Of a stretch of DNA of 53,535 bases, positions 8,433 through 16,469 are shown in pieces; position 1 is the first letter of the stretch, and the number at the start of each line of letters is the position of its first letter. The DNA is taken from NCBI GenBank assembly GCA_021166725.1, contig JAJPES010000032.1, positions 1 to 53,535 on the forward strand. The letters are read 5' to 3'. The translations under genes were made by a program, and so were the position numbers. The notes beneath the pieces were generated by a model. That model searched no databases. It saw only the letters and a program-made list of their open reading frames with translations, and was not told the origin of the DNA. The DNA is from Burkholderiaceae bacterium. GTDB lineage: Bacteria > Pseudomonadota > Gammaproteobacteria > Burkholderiales > Burkholderiaceae_E.

Positions 8433-9301
8433 GCGTTCTCCCCGAAGAACTTGCGTCCGAACAGCCCCTGCGGGCGCAGAACGAGGATGACGAGAAAGAT
8501 GACGAATGCAACGATCTGTTGCGTTCCGACGCCGAATGCCGCCGAAGCGAAAGACTGGATCAACCCGAACAGGAATCCGCCGAGGACCGCACCGCCGAGC
8601 GCGCCGATGCCGCCGAGCACGGTGACGACGAAGACGGCACCGATGAAGGAAGCACCGAGATGCGGCGAGATCGGAAAGAGCATGCTCGCCAGGCTTCCCG
8701 CCGCGCCGGCGAGCGCGGCACCGGCGCCCGCCGTGAGTGCGTAGGTGAGCGTCGGGTTGATGCCCATGATTCGCGCCGTCTCGCGATCGAGCGCCGTGGC
8801 GAGGATCGCCTGGCCATGGCGCGTCTTGGACAGGGTAAGGTGAAATCCCCACGCGAGCACGACGGCCAGCGCACATGCGGCGAGCCGCACCTGCGGAACC
8901 AGGACGCCGGCGATCTGCAGCGATTCCGACGCGTAGGCGGGCCGCACCGAGCGCAGGTCGGACGTGAACCCGAGCACGAACAGATCCGTGAGGATCAGGT
9001 CGAGCCCGAAGGTGAGCGCCAGTGACAACAGCAGCCCGGTCTTCAGGATCGGATTGAGCAGGAAGCGCTGGATCAGGAAGCCGATCGCGAACAGCGCGAT
9101 CATCGAGATCGGGATCGACAGGAAAGGATCGAGCCCGAAGCGTTCGAACCCGATCCACGCGATATAGGCGCCGATCATGATGTAGGCGCCGTGGGCGAGA
9201 TTGATGACGCCCATCACGCCCCAGACCATCGAAAATCCGATCGTCGCCAGGCCATACACGCCGCCGAGCAGCAGGCCGTTGACGATTGTCTGCATCAACA
9301 C
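8429..9301 (-). CDS. livH: branched-chain amino acid/amide ABC transporter permease LivH
   Basis: A 290-residue integral membrane protein. It opens with the LivH family signature NGLLLGGVYGLATIGFSMVW and NLAHGAYIMIGAY, and later has GGIGALGGAVLGGFLFG. It pairs with LivM to form the pore. The GTG start at 9301 has a GAGG about 9 nt upstream; ATG at 9295 is an alternative. It lies 112 bp downstream of livK, and a stem-loop in that gap may stabilise the receptor mRNA relative to the permease mRNA. Confidence 0.9.
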   Translation of the reverse strand: MLMQTIVNGLLLGGVYGLATIGFSMVWGVMGVINLAHGAYIMIGAYIAWIGFERFGLDPFLSIPISMIALFAIGFLIQRFLLNPILKTGLLLSLALTFGLDLILTDLFVLGFTSDLRSVRPAYASESLQIAGVLVPQVRLAACALAVVLAWGFHLTLSKTRHGQAILATALDRETARIMGINPTLTYALTAGAGAALAGAAGSLASMLFPISPHLGASFIGAVFVVTVLGGIGALGGAVLGGFLFGLIQSFASAAFGVGTQQIVAFVIFLVILVLRPQGLFGRKFFGENA

Positions 9302-9374
9302 GGGAAGCGACCTCGCAGGTTGCCCGAGGGAGCCGGAATTGCCTCGTGAAGGCGCAGCATTCCCGGGGAAAGCA

Positions 9375-9401
9375 GGGGGACCACGCCTGAAGCGATCCCC
9401 C
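9375..9401 (-). promoter_or_regulatory. stem-loop between livK and livH
   Basis: A GC-rich inverted repeat with 6-bp arms (9375-9380 and 9396-9401) and a 15-nt loop lies in the 112-bp livK-livH gap. There is no T-run, so it is more likely an mRNA-stabilising or attenuating hairpin than a full terminator. Such structures often raise receptor levels above permease levels in ABC operons. The function is inferred. Confidence 0.3.
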
Positions 9402-9413
9402 GACTCGCGTCGA

Positions 9414-10619
9414 TCAGAGTTGCGGACGCGGGTAGACCGGCGCGACTTCGCGCACCGCCTCGGGATAGATCACCTTCGGCTGGCCCCCGACGATCTGCGA
9501 GGCCTCAAGCGTCGCCTTGGTGTTCACGCCCCGCTCGTCGAACTCGACCGGGCCGTAGAAGGTCTGAGCACGCAGCCCGAGCATCGCCGAACGCACGGCG
9601 TCCGAGTCGAGCTTGCCCGCCTTCTCCAGCGCCAGCTGCAGTACGACTCCGGCGGCCGCACCGCTCGCTGCATGGTAGGTGGGCGGCTTCTTGTACTTTG
9701 CTTCGAACGCCTTCGCGAAGCCGTCCGAGTTCCCGAAGAGAGGATCCTTGTAGGACAGAGTCGGCACCCAGTAGTCGACGCCCATCAGTCCTTCGGCGGA
9801 AGCACCGAGCGCGGTACGAAAGTCCTCGACGCCGATCGACATTGCCACGCCGAGCATCTTCGGCTGTACGCGAAGCTCCTGCATGCTCTTGAAGAGGAGG
9901 ATCGTGTCCTGCGCGTAACCCGTCGCCAGCACGACGTCGGGGGCCGCCGACTTGATTTGCGTCGCCACGGCCGACAGGTCGGTGGCCGTCTTCGGGTACT
10001 TGTCGGCATAGACGACCTCGAAGCCCAGTTCCTGCGCCTTCTTCACCGCACCCGCGCCGGTCACGTTCGGGAAGAGGTCGTCCGGACCGACGATCGCCAC
10101 CTTGGTGGGCTTCGGCGAGAACGTGGTGGCGAGGTTCAACAGCGGATGAAGCCCGGCGTCGGCGAGTGGCGAGGGCGTGAAGATGTACTTGTAACCCCGT
10201 GCGTACAAGCTGTTCGCAGTTGCCATCGGCGTGAGCGTAAGCACTCGATAGCGCTCGCTGATGGCCGCCGTCGCGGTCGCGATGCCGGACGAGTACGGCC
10301 CGAACAGGAACGAGACCTTGTCCTCGGAGATCAGCTTCTCCGTGAGGCGTGCGCTGGTCGGCGCCTTGCTCTCGTCGTCGTAATAGACGATGTCTACCTT
10401 GTAGGTCTTGTCCCCGACCTTGACGCCACCCTTCGCGTTGACGGTGTCGCGCCAGAGGTCGTAGCCGTCACGCAGTAGCTGGCCTTCGCGCGCGAACGGC
10501 CCGCTCAGGCTCACCGACGCGCCAATCTTCAGAACATCCTGTGCGGCAGCCGGCATGGCCAATGCCGAACACAGGGCAGCCGCGCCGAACGTGGCGGCGA
10601 TCCTCGAATTCCAGGACAT
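9414..10619 (-). CDS. ABC transporter periplasmic substrate-binding protein LivK-type
   Basis: A 401-residue type I periplasmic receptor. The chosen ATG at 10619 has a strong GAGGAGG ribosome-binding site and gives a clean signal peptide (MSWNSRIAATFGAAAL..., cut near PAAAQ-D). Mature protein motifs include LKIGASVSLSGPFAREGQ and FGPYSSGIATATAAI, as in Liv-type amino acid or amide receptors. The in-frame extension to 10709 has no signal-peptide character. It heads the operon livK-H-M-G-F-amidohydrolase and diverges from the GntR regulator at 10778, which very likely controls it. It belongs to the same fold class as the product of 1554-2756, but the two differ clearly. Confidence 0.92.
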   Translation of the reverse strand: MSWNSRIAATFGAAALCSALAMPAAAQDVLKIGASVSLSGPFAREGQLLRDGYDLWRDTVNAKGGVKVGDKTYKVDIVYYDDESKAPTSARLTEKLISEDKVSFLFGPYSSGIATATAAISERYRVLTLTPMATANSLYARGYKYIFTPSPLADAGLHPLLNLATTFSPKPTKVAIVGPDDLFPNVTGAGAVKKAQELGFEVVYADKYPKTATDLSAVATQIKSAAPDVVLATGYAQDTILLFKSMQELRVQPKMLGVAMSIGVEDFRTALGASAEGLMGVDYWVPTLSYKDPLFGNSDGFAKAFEAKYKKPPTYHAASGAAAGVVLQLALEKAGKLDSDAVRSAMLGLRAQTFYGPVEFDERGVNTKATLEASQIVGGQPKVIYPEAVREVAPVYPRPQL

Positions 10620-10699
10620 GAGCGCTTCCTCCTCGTGCTTCCAATGATTTCCCGCCCGCGGCGGCTCTTGCTGGTCAGTCGGGCGGCTGGAGAACATGT

Positions 10700-10751
10700 G
10701 TTGATACAACTTGCATACACTGAGTATACTGAGGCGGATTCCCTGTGTAAA
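10700..10751. promoter_or_regulatory. overlapping divergent promoters for livK operon and gntR, with operator-like repeats
   Basis: On the plus strand, TTGATA (10701-10706) and TATACT (10725-10730) are 18 nt apart and face gntR. On the minus strand, TTTACA (10751-10746) and TATACT (10728-10723) are 17 nt apart and face livK. Both -10 boxes fall in the single 8-bp palindrome AGTATACT (10723-10730), so the two promoters should exclude each other. The word ATAC recurs at 10704, 10715 and 10726, exactly 11 bp apart, and GTTGATACAAC (10700-10710) is an imperfect palindrome. These are plausible sites for the adjacent GntR protein, giving autoregulation and control of the transporter operon. Confidence 0.55.
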
Positions 10752-10777
10752 TCATTGCGATCATTTCGAACCCGACC

Positions 10778-11599
10778 ATGTCCGCCAACGAGCATGCCGG
10801 CCGAAAGTCCCCGAAAGCCGCGACCGGGAAGTCGGCCTCGTCGAAGTTGAAGATTTCGACGGCGAAAGCGGCCCGTCGCAGCCCGAAGGGCACCAGTGGA
10901 AGTCACATCTACGAACAACTGCGAGACCAGATCCTTTCGCTCGAACTCAAGCCCGGAACCCCTCTCGAGGAAGCGAGGCTGGCGCAGGCGCTCGGAGGGT
11001 CACGCACTCCATTGCGGGAGGCGCTGATACGCCTAGCAGCGGAGGGGCTCGTCGAAGTTCTGCCGAACCGCGGCGCGCGCGTTTCCGGCATGGAATTGCC
11101 TCAACTGCAGGAGCACCTCGAGGCTTTCGAGTTGCTGCAGCGAACGGCGACGGTGCTCGCCGCGCAAAGACGCTCGGAGAGATCGATCGTCGAGTTGCGG
11201 CACTTGTGCGACGCCTTCGAGCAGCGCCATGCAAAGGGCGACGTGCCGGGAATGATCCAGGCGAACTGGGATTTCCACCACGCAATTGGCGCGGCCTGCG
11301 GCAACCGCTACATCGCCCGCATGTACGACACCACGCTGACCGACGGCCTGCGAATTTCCCGGCTCGCGATGGCATTCGAGTGCTACGGCAGCAGCGAGGC
11401 ATACAGCCTGCACATGAACGACATCCTGCGCGAGCATCGCGAGTTGATCGACGTGATCGAGCGACGCGACGCGGCGACGGCAGCCGATCTGTCGGATTCG
11501 CATTCGAACCTCGCGCGTCTTCGTGTTTCCGATTATCTTGCGCGCAGCCTCACGCGTGGCATCTCGATCAGATCCCCCGCGGAGGCTTCGCATGTGTGA
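10778..11599 (+). CDS. GntR family transcriptional regulator with FCD ligand-binding domain
   Basis: A 273-residue regulator. The first about 40 residues are Lys/Ser/Ala rich and probably disordered. A winged helix-turn-helix follows (about 42-108; IYEQLRDQILSLELKPG and SRTPLREALIRLAAEGLVEV). The helical FCD domain (about 115-255) carries likely metal/ligand residues in NWDFHHAIG, LREHRELI and DSHSNLARL. FCD regulators usually sense small organic acids and repress or activate adjacent catabolic operons. It diverges from the Liv/amidohydrolase operon through a shared promoter palindrome and is cotranscribed with the CxxC protein and CobW gene downstream. The ribosome-binding site is weak. Confidence 0.9.
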   Translation: MSANEHAGRKSPKAATGKSASSKLKISTAKAARRSPKGTSGSHIYEQLRDQILSLELKPGTPLEEARLAQALGGSRTPLREALIRLAAEGLVEVLPNRGARVSGMELPQLQEHLEAFELLQRTATVLAAQRRSERSIVELRHLCDAFEQRHAKGDVPGMIQANWDFHHAIGAACGNRYIARMYDTTLTDGLRISRLAMAFECYGSSEAYSLHMNDILREHRELIDVIERRDAATAADLSDSHSNLARLRVSDYLARSLTRGISIRSPAEASHV

Positions 11600-11909
11600 G
11601 GTATGTGCAGTCTTCGGCCGCGGAAGACACTGGACCGCGCAGGCCAGCGGAGAGAGCACTGCGCTCGAGGCCGTCGACATTCATCGGCATCGCGACGAAC
11701 GGCGCCAGGCGCTTCGCGTACTCAACGCCGTACTCGCGGACGACGGCGTGCGTGCAGAGGACTGGGACGGCGAGTCGTACCAGCTCGTGTTGCCGACCGG
11801 CGCGTTCGTGCTCGCCGCCGACCTCGCCGAGGTGTGGCCGGCATTGAAGCGCCTGGGACGGGAAGCGCCAGACCTTCTTTCCGATCCGTTCGTCGAACGC
11901 GGCGAATGA
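11592..11909 (+). CDS. small conserved CxxC protein preceding CobW GTPase, function unknown
   Basis: A 105-residue soluble protein opening with MCEVCAVFGRGRHW, so a CxxC pair sits at residues 2 and 5. The rest is predicted alpha/beta with no signal peptide or membrane segment. The gene overlaps the gntR end by 8 bp and the CobW start by ATGA, implying tight translational coupling. From memory, small proteins with a similar MC-x-x-C opening accompany CobW genes in amidohydrolase clusters; I could not check this. A metal-handling or redox partner of the GTPase is a reasonable inference, but no function is known to me. Confidence 0.7.
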   Translation: MCEVCAVFGRGRHWTAQASGESTALEAVDIHRHRDERRQALRVLNAVLADDGVRAEDWDGESYQLVLPTGAFVLAADLAEVWPALKRLGREAPDLLSDPFVERGE

Positions 11910-12904
11910 GACTTCGACCGCGCGTCCGCCTTCACGTTCTGACCGGCTTCCTGGGCAGCGGGAAATCGACGCTGCTGCGTCGCTACCTTCACGGGCCGCG
12001 AGATGCGAGCCGGGTAGCCGTGCTCATCAACGAATTCGGCAAGGTCGCGATCGATCACGTCCTCGTGAGCGCGGTCTCGCCACACTCGCAGGCGATCGCA
12101 GGCGGTTGCGCCTGCTGCAACGTCGACGATGCATTGCGCCAGGCGCTCGTCGAGATCCTGGCCGCCGGCGAGCGCGACCTGCAGAACGCAGTCACCGACA
12201 TCGTTCTCGAGACGTCGGGGATGGCCGATCCGAGCAGGATCATCGGCACGATCCGCGCAGACATCAACCTCGCCGAGTACCTCGATGTAACGAACTGCAT
12301 CACGACGGTCGAAGCGGGCTCGGACATCGACGTACTGGACCGCTTTCCCGAGGCACGAAACCAGATCGCCTGTGCCAATCGAATCGTGCTGACGAAGGGC
12401 GATCTCTGCTCTGCCGAGGATACGGCGCGTACGGCAGCGCACTTGAAGCGCATGAATCCGCTCGCGCCGGTGACGTTGGCGCACGAATTCGATCTCGCGC
12501 TTTCCGTGGAGAGTCTGCAGTCGGAGCTCGGTTCGGAGGCGATCCCCGCACCGGTTTCCCACTCGCCCACGCTTGAAACGTTTCAGGTGGGCATCGAACC
12601 GGGCATGACGTGGCCGAAGTTCTCGGTATGGCTCACTGCCGTCATGCATCGGCACGGGAGCAGCATCCTTCGGTTCAAGGGAGTGATCCCGCTGGGGCGC
12701 CCCGATCGCGCGCTCGTGCTGCAGAGCGTGCGACACCGGGTCTCGGCGCCCGAACACCTGGCGTTGACGACGGAACACGAGGATCCCTTCGGGCTCGTGT
12801 TCATCTGTGACGGAAGCCTGGAGCTGCGCGTGCGGCGATCTCTAGCAGCCTTCTCATCGGTCGGACGTTCGACGTCGGTGCGTTCGACCCGGTCGATGGG
12901 ATGA
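11906..12904 (+). CDS. CobW/COG0523-family metallochaperone GTPase
   Basis: A 332-residue G3E GTPase. It has the P-loop GFLGSGKST (14-22), the family-defining GCxCC metal motif (GCACC, 67-71), and a TKGD guanine-specificity motif. The C-terminal CobW_C domain is recognisable (TFQVGIEPGMTW, RFKGVIPLG). COG0523 proteins deliver Zn, Co or other metals to client enzymes; some act on nitrile hydratases. Its place in a cluster with a metal-dependent amidohydrolase suggests that enzyme as client, by inference. The start ATG overlaps the upstream stop (ATGA). The last about 16 residues (Ser/Arg rich) look non-homologous, but the conserved domain is complete. The 216 bp that follow (12905-13120) contain nothing I recognise. 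Confidence 0.9.
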   Translation: MRLRPRVRLHVLTGFLGSGKSTLLRRYLHGPRDASRVAVLINEFGKVAIDHVLVSAVSPHSQAIAGGCACCNVDDALRQALVEILAAGERDLQNAVTDIVLETSGMADPSRIIGTIRADINLAEYLDVTNCITTVEAGSDIDVLDRFPEARNQIACANRIVLTKGDLCSAEDTARTAAHLKRMNPLAPVTLAHEFDLALSVESLQSELGSEAIPAPVSHSPTLETFQVGIEPGMTWPKFSVWLTAVMHRHGSSILRFKGVIPLGRPDRALVLQSVRHRVSAPEHLALTTEHEDPFGLVFICDGSLELRVRRSLAAFSSVGRSTSVRSTRSMG

Positions 12905-13120
12905 GGCAACTTTCGCGGGAACTGCAGATCGCCGGGAGACGACGAGAATACCGCCAGCACGCGCCCGCACCCGCGTGGAATCAGGAGGTCGGATTCGGCC
13001 GTGCGCCCGGCGCCGCAGGCAGCGGAATGAATTCGCCGTCGTCGCGCCACCAGTTCCGAAGGCCTCGCGAGTCGACGACTCGCAGGGCCTATTTTTCGTG
13101 CGTACTCGCCGCGCCTCGCC

Positions 13121-14029
13121 ATGCTCGTACAACGCATCCTCGCCATCATCCTCCCCGTGTTCATCACGATCGCGATCGGCTACGGCTATGCGCGCTGGCG
13201 CGGCGAAGGCGTACGGGACGAGATGGCTGCGGTGAACCGGATCAGCATGGACATCCTCTGTCCGTTGCTGGTGCTCACCGCGTTCGCGTCGAAGGACTTC
13301 GATCTCGCGAGCAATCTCGAGCTGATCGCGGCCGGCATCCTGATCTCGCTAGGCTCGGGGCTGCTCGCCTGGCCGCTGGCGCGCGCGCTGGGCTACGATC
13401 TGCGCAGTTTCGTGCCGCCGATGATGTACAACAACTGCGGCAACATGGGCCTGCCGCTCGCCGCGCTGGCGTTCGGATCGGCCGGGCTGTCGGCGGCGGT
13501 GGCGCTGTTCATGGCGGGCAGCCTCGTCTACTTCTCGCTTGGCATCAGGATCGTCGAAGGCCGACGGGACGGTAGTGGCACCTCGTGGAAGCTCCTCACG
13601 AGCCCGATGATGATCGCGATGATCGCGGGCCTGTTGCTGGCGGCGGCACAGCTCGCGCTGCCCGCCGGCCTGTTCACCGCGGCGAAGATGCTGGGCGAGG
13701 CGTGCATCCCGTTGATGCTCTTCGCGCTGGGTGTTCGCATGATCGACGTGAGTTTCGCGAGCTGGCGCATCGGCCTGGTCGGAGCGGCCGCCTGTCCGCT
13801 GACCGGGCTCGCGATTGCATGGCTGCTCGACGGCTGGTTCACGTTCTCGCCCGAACAGCGCGCGCAGGTCTATCTCTTCGCTGCCCTTCCGCCAGCCGTG
13901 CTCACTTTCCTCGTGGCCGAGCAGTTCGACCAGGAGCCGGACAAGGTCGCCGCGATCGTCCTGCTCGGCAACCTTGCGGCCGTGGTATTCGTGCCGCTCG
14001 GCCTGTGGCTCGGCCTGGCGAGCGCCTGA
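13121..14029 (+). CDS. AEC family transporter (auxin efflux carrier-type)
   Basis: A 302-residue membrane protein with about ten hydrophobic segments in two halves. It shows family features such as NRISMDILCPLLV in the first half and MMYNNCGNMGLPLAALAFG, with the broken-helix Asn/Gly residues, in the middle. AEC carriers export or exchange organic acids across the inner membrane. The substrate is unknown. The gene is isolated: 216 bp after the CobW gene and convergent with the flavoprotein gene at 14042, only 12 bp away. Confidence 0.88.
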   Translation: MLVQRILAIILPVFITIAIGYGYARWRGEGVRDEMAAVNRISMDILCPLLVLTAFASKDFDLASNLELIAAGILISLGSGLLAWPLARALGYDLRSFVPPMMYNNCGNMGLPLAALAFGSAGLSAAVALFMAGSLVYFSLGIRIVEGRRDGSGTSWKLLTSPMMIAMIAGLLLAAAQLALPAGLFTAAKMLGEACIPLMLFALGVRMIDVSFASWRIGLVGAAACPLTGLAIAWLLDGWFTFSPEQRAQVYLFAALPPAVLTFLVAEQFDQEPDKVAAIVLLGNLAAVVFVPLGLWLGLASA

Positions 14030-14041
14030 GCCAGCGCGTTC

Positions 14042-14758
14042 TCAATACCCCGCGAACTCCTCGGTGCGGATGTCGTCTTCGTCGATCTCCAGTTCGACGA
14101 GCAGCCGACGCATCGCCTTGACCATCCCCTCGGGGCCCGACAGGTACCAGATCGGCGTGGTGAGATCCGGCACCCAGCGCCGGATCGTCGCCGCGGCAAT
14201 GCGCCCGCTTTCGCCTTTCCAGGAAGGCGGCACCGCATCGGTGACGACCGGCACGAAGCGAAAGTTCGGGTTCTGCTCGGCGAAGCGCAGGAAGTCGGCG
14301 TGGAACGGCGCATCGTCCACCGAACGATTCGCGTGCAGCAGCACGATGTGGTGGCCGGTGCGATCGTGCGTGGCCTGCGCGACGATGCTTCGCACCGGCG
14401 TCGCACCGATCCCTCCGATGATGAACACGGCCGGGCGGCTTTCCTTGTTGTGCAGTCGGAAGTCGCCGTACGGCGCGTCGAGCGTCACCGCGCTGCCGGG
14501 CGCCAGGTTGCGCAGCACCCGCTTGAAGGCCGTGTTGCGCAGGCGCGTGGCGAAGCCGATCTCGCTTTCGCAGGGCGCGGTGATGAACGAGAACCCGCGC
14601 ACGTTGCCTTCGGCGTCCGTCTCGGGCGGGTCGATCAGCGTGATGTCGCCGAACTGTCCGGCGCGGTAGTCGAAGCCGTTCGGCTTCTCGAAATAGAAAG
14701 CCATTGTCTCGTGCGCGATCGGCTCCTTGCGGATCAACCGGACGTCCTGGATCGGCAT
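14042..14758 (-). CDS. ferredoxin-NADP reductase-like FAD/NAD(P) oxidoreductase
   Basis: A 238-residue flavoprotein. The N-terminal FAD-binding barrel has FDYRAGQFGDITLI and RGFSFITAP, and the NAD(P)-binding domain has FIIGGIGATPVRSI and WYLSGPEGMV. It lacks any attached ferredoxin or oxygenase domain, so it would pass electrons from NAD(P)H to a separate acceptor. The ATG at 14758 has a strong GAGGAGAG ribosome-binding site; longer in-frame starts are not credible. It diverges from a cysteine-bearing TrmB-like regulator, with 211 bp between the two starts, hinting at redox-linked control. Confidence 0.88.
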   Translation of the reverse strand: MPIQDVRLIRKEPIAHETMAFYFEKPNGFDYRAGQFGDITLIDPPETDAEGNVRGFSFITAPCESEIGFATRLRNTAFKRVLRNLAPGSAVTLDAPYGDFRLHNKESRPAVFIIGGIGATPVRSIVAQATHDRTGHHIVLLHANRSVDDAPFHADFLRFAEQNPNFRFVPVVTDAVPPSWKGESGRIAAATIRRWVPDLTTPIWYLSGPEGMVKAMRRLLVELEIDEDDIRTEEFAGY

Positions 14759-14928
14759 CGTGCTCTCCTCTACGGATCGGATGGGCTGCATCCAATGCTC
14801 GCGCGGTCGGACCCGTCGGTGCCGAAAGCAACCGGTGGCCGTGCGCTTATCCACTGGCGCTTGCGCAACACCGTCGCGACAACCCCGCTGGCATGCGATG
14901 CATGAACGCCATGATCACGCTCCGGTCG

Positions 14929-14954
14929 TATAGTAGTCGCTGAAGCAACTACTA
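14929..14954 (+). promoter_or_regulatory. operator palindrome over the -10 of the TrmB-like regulator gene
   Basis: Perfect 7-bp arms TAGTAGT (14931-14937) and ACTACTA (14948-14954) flank a 10-nt centre that is itself nearly symmetric (GCT...AGC). The left arm overlaps a TATAGT -10-like box (14929-14934). The right arm ends 15 nt before the regulator ATG. Binding here would block transcription or early elongation, so negative autoregulation by the adjacent HTH protein is the simplest reading. It might also affect the divergent flavoprotein gene. Confidence 0.55.
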
Positions 14955-14969
14955 CCGAAGCGGAGATCG

Positions 14970-15845
14970 ATGAAGCCGTACGCGCTGCTGCAGGAACTCG
15001 GGTTCGGCGAGTACGAAGCGAAGGCCTACGTCGCGCTCCTGAGCGGCGGGCAGAGCACGGGCTACGAAGTGGCCAAGGCCGCGGCCATTCCGCGTCCCAA
15101 CGTCTACGCGGTGCTCGATCGTCTTGTCGCAAGGGGCGCCGCGCAGCGTTTCGATACGGCCGCCGGTGTGCGTTACGCGGCGACACCGGCGTCCCGCATG
15201 CTCCGCCGTCTCGAACAGAAGCATCAGCGCACGCTGGCGGCGGCGCGCGAAGGACTCGCCACGCTCGTGCAGGCCGACGAGGCAGCGCCGGCGTTCACGC
15301 TGCGCAGCGAATCGGAGTTGCTCGAACGCGCACGTGCCGGAATCGACGCTGCGCGCCAAACCCTGCTGCTTGCGATACAGCCCGCGCAAGCGGCGCCGCT
15401 CGCCGATGCCCTGCAGCGCGCGAGCGATCGCGACGTTCGCATCACCACGCTGTGCCTGTCGGGCTGCGAGCAGGAATGCGGCGCCTGCCACGGCGACATC
15501 TACCGGTTGACGCCCGCGATGAACGACGAAGCACGGTGGCTTCTGCTCGTGGTGGACCGAAGCGAAGCGCTGGTGGGGAACGTCGAGCCCTCGATGATCC
15601 AGGGCGTGGCCACTGCGCAGCGTCCGATGATCGAACTCACCGGCGCCTATATCCGCCAGAGCCTCACGCTCGCCCTGCTCGCCGACGAGCTGGGAGCGCG
15701 CATCGAAAAGCTCGTGTCGCCGCGCACGCGGCACGCACTGGATCGTCTGTACCCGGGCGGGGACTTCCTCGCCCATGTCCGGAGCCTGGGCAAGCTCGCG
15801 TCGTCGCAGATGCGGCAAGTGCCCGGCTCGCGATCGAAGGAGTGA
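14970..15845 (+). CDS. TrmB-like winged-helix transcriptional regulator with a four-cysteine motif
   Basis: A 291-residue regulator. The N-terminal winged helix matches the TrmB family (LGFGEYEAKAYVALL, then RPNVYAVLDRLVARG). A coiled linker follows at about 78-95, then a ligand-binding-like domain. That domain contains C162-x3-C166-x3-C170-x2-C173-H, a compact cluster able to hold Zn, an iron-sulphur centre or haem, which archetypal sugar-sensing TrmB proteins lack. It sits just downstream of a 24-bp near-palindrome and 6 bp upstream of an exported-protein gene whose AAGGAG ribosome-binding site overlaps this gene's end. A redox or metal sensor controlling that gene and the flavoprotein is inferred. 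Confidence 0.82.
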   Translation: MKPYALLQELGFGEYEAKAYVALLSGGQSTGYEVAKAAAIPRPNVYAVLDRLVARGAAQRFDTAAGVRYAATPASRMLRRLEQKHQRTLAAAREGLATLVQADEAAPAFTLRSESELLERARAGIDAARQTLLLAIQPAQAAPLADALQRASDRDVRITTLCLSGCEQECGACHGDIYRLTPAMNDEARWLLLVVDRSEALVGNVEPSMIQGVATAQRPMIELTGAYIRQSLTLALLADELGARIEKLVSPRTRHALDRLYPGGDFLAHVRSLGKLASSQMRQVPGSRSKE

Positions 15846-15851
15846 TCGACC

Positions 15852-16469
15852 ATGTCCAATACAAGAGTCTTGCCCAAGTTCGTCGCAGGCTTCGTCCTGC
15901 TGCTGGGCGGCGCGCTGTATGCCGCCGCGTCGATGGCCGCCGGGGAGATGAACTGGTTCGGCGGCCCGGTCTACGACGGGCCTCCGGCGCTGAACGCCAC
16001 GGCGGCGCTCGTCCAGGCGGGCGGCGGCGCCGAGAACTTCACGTTCTCCAGGGCGCTCGTCTCGATGCTCGGCGAGAAGACAGTGAACGCCGAAGTGGCG
16101 AAGCTGAAAAAGCAGTACGGCGAGAAGGACACGACCGCGTTCATCGATGGAATGACCTTCGCCGTCAAGGACGGGCTGAAGCGCGCCACCGAAGCCGGCG
16201 TGAAGCTTCCGGCGGCGCCGGCCGACCTGAAGGGCACGGCGCTGGCGAAGACGCTCGTGCAGGCGGGCACGGTCGACGGCACGTTCTGGTCCGGCCACCT
16301 GTTCGACAAGGCGCTGTCGCACCCGATCCACAACGAAGTGATGGCCGACATCGAAGCGAAATCCGGCCGTGACGCCGACCAGAACGTCCACCGAATCCTC
16401 AACCAGGCGATGTACGACGTGGCGCAGGCACTCGGGATGAAGAACGTGAAGCTGGCGTCGCTGCACTGA
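15852..16469 (+). CDS. exported helical protein of unknown function
   Basis: A 205-residue protein with a signal peptide or signal anchor (residues about 8-30, cut possible after SMAA). The mature part is predicted mainly helical and rich in Ala/Lys. Its C-terminal half holds several histidines (WSGHLFDKALSHPIHNEV, DQNVHRILNQAMYD, ending SLH). No catalytic motif is recognised. The gene follows the four-cysteine regulator by 6 bp and is probably its main target. The regularly spaced His residues and the redox-flavoured context would suit a metal- or haem-binding periplasmic protein, but this is speculation. Confidence 0.72.
   Translation: MSNTRVLPKFVAGFVLLLGGALYAAASMAAGEMNWFGGPVYDGPPALNATAALVQAGGGAENFTFSRALVSMLGEKTVNAEVAKLKKQYGEKDTTAFIDGMTFAVKDGLKRATEAGVKLPAAPADLKGTALAKTLVQAGTVDGTFWSGHLFDKALSHPIHNEVMADIEAKSGRDADQNVHRILNQAMYDVAQALGMKNVKLASLH

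Noticed and set aside
12780..13050. Possible frameshift near the CobW C-terminus, since another frame continues with protein-like sequence (LLIGRTFDVGAFDPVDG).
   Set aside because: The CobW_C domain is already complete (LVFICDG...RRSLAAF) in the annotated frame, so no frameshift is needed.
12905..13120. Searched the 216-bp gap after CobW for a small gene, RNA or riboswitch.
   Set aside because: Only short unsupported frames and no recognisable RNA motif or terminator were seen.
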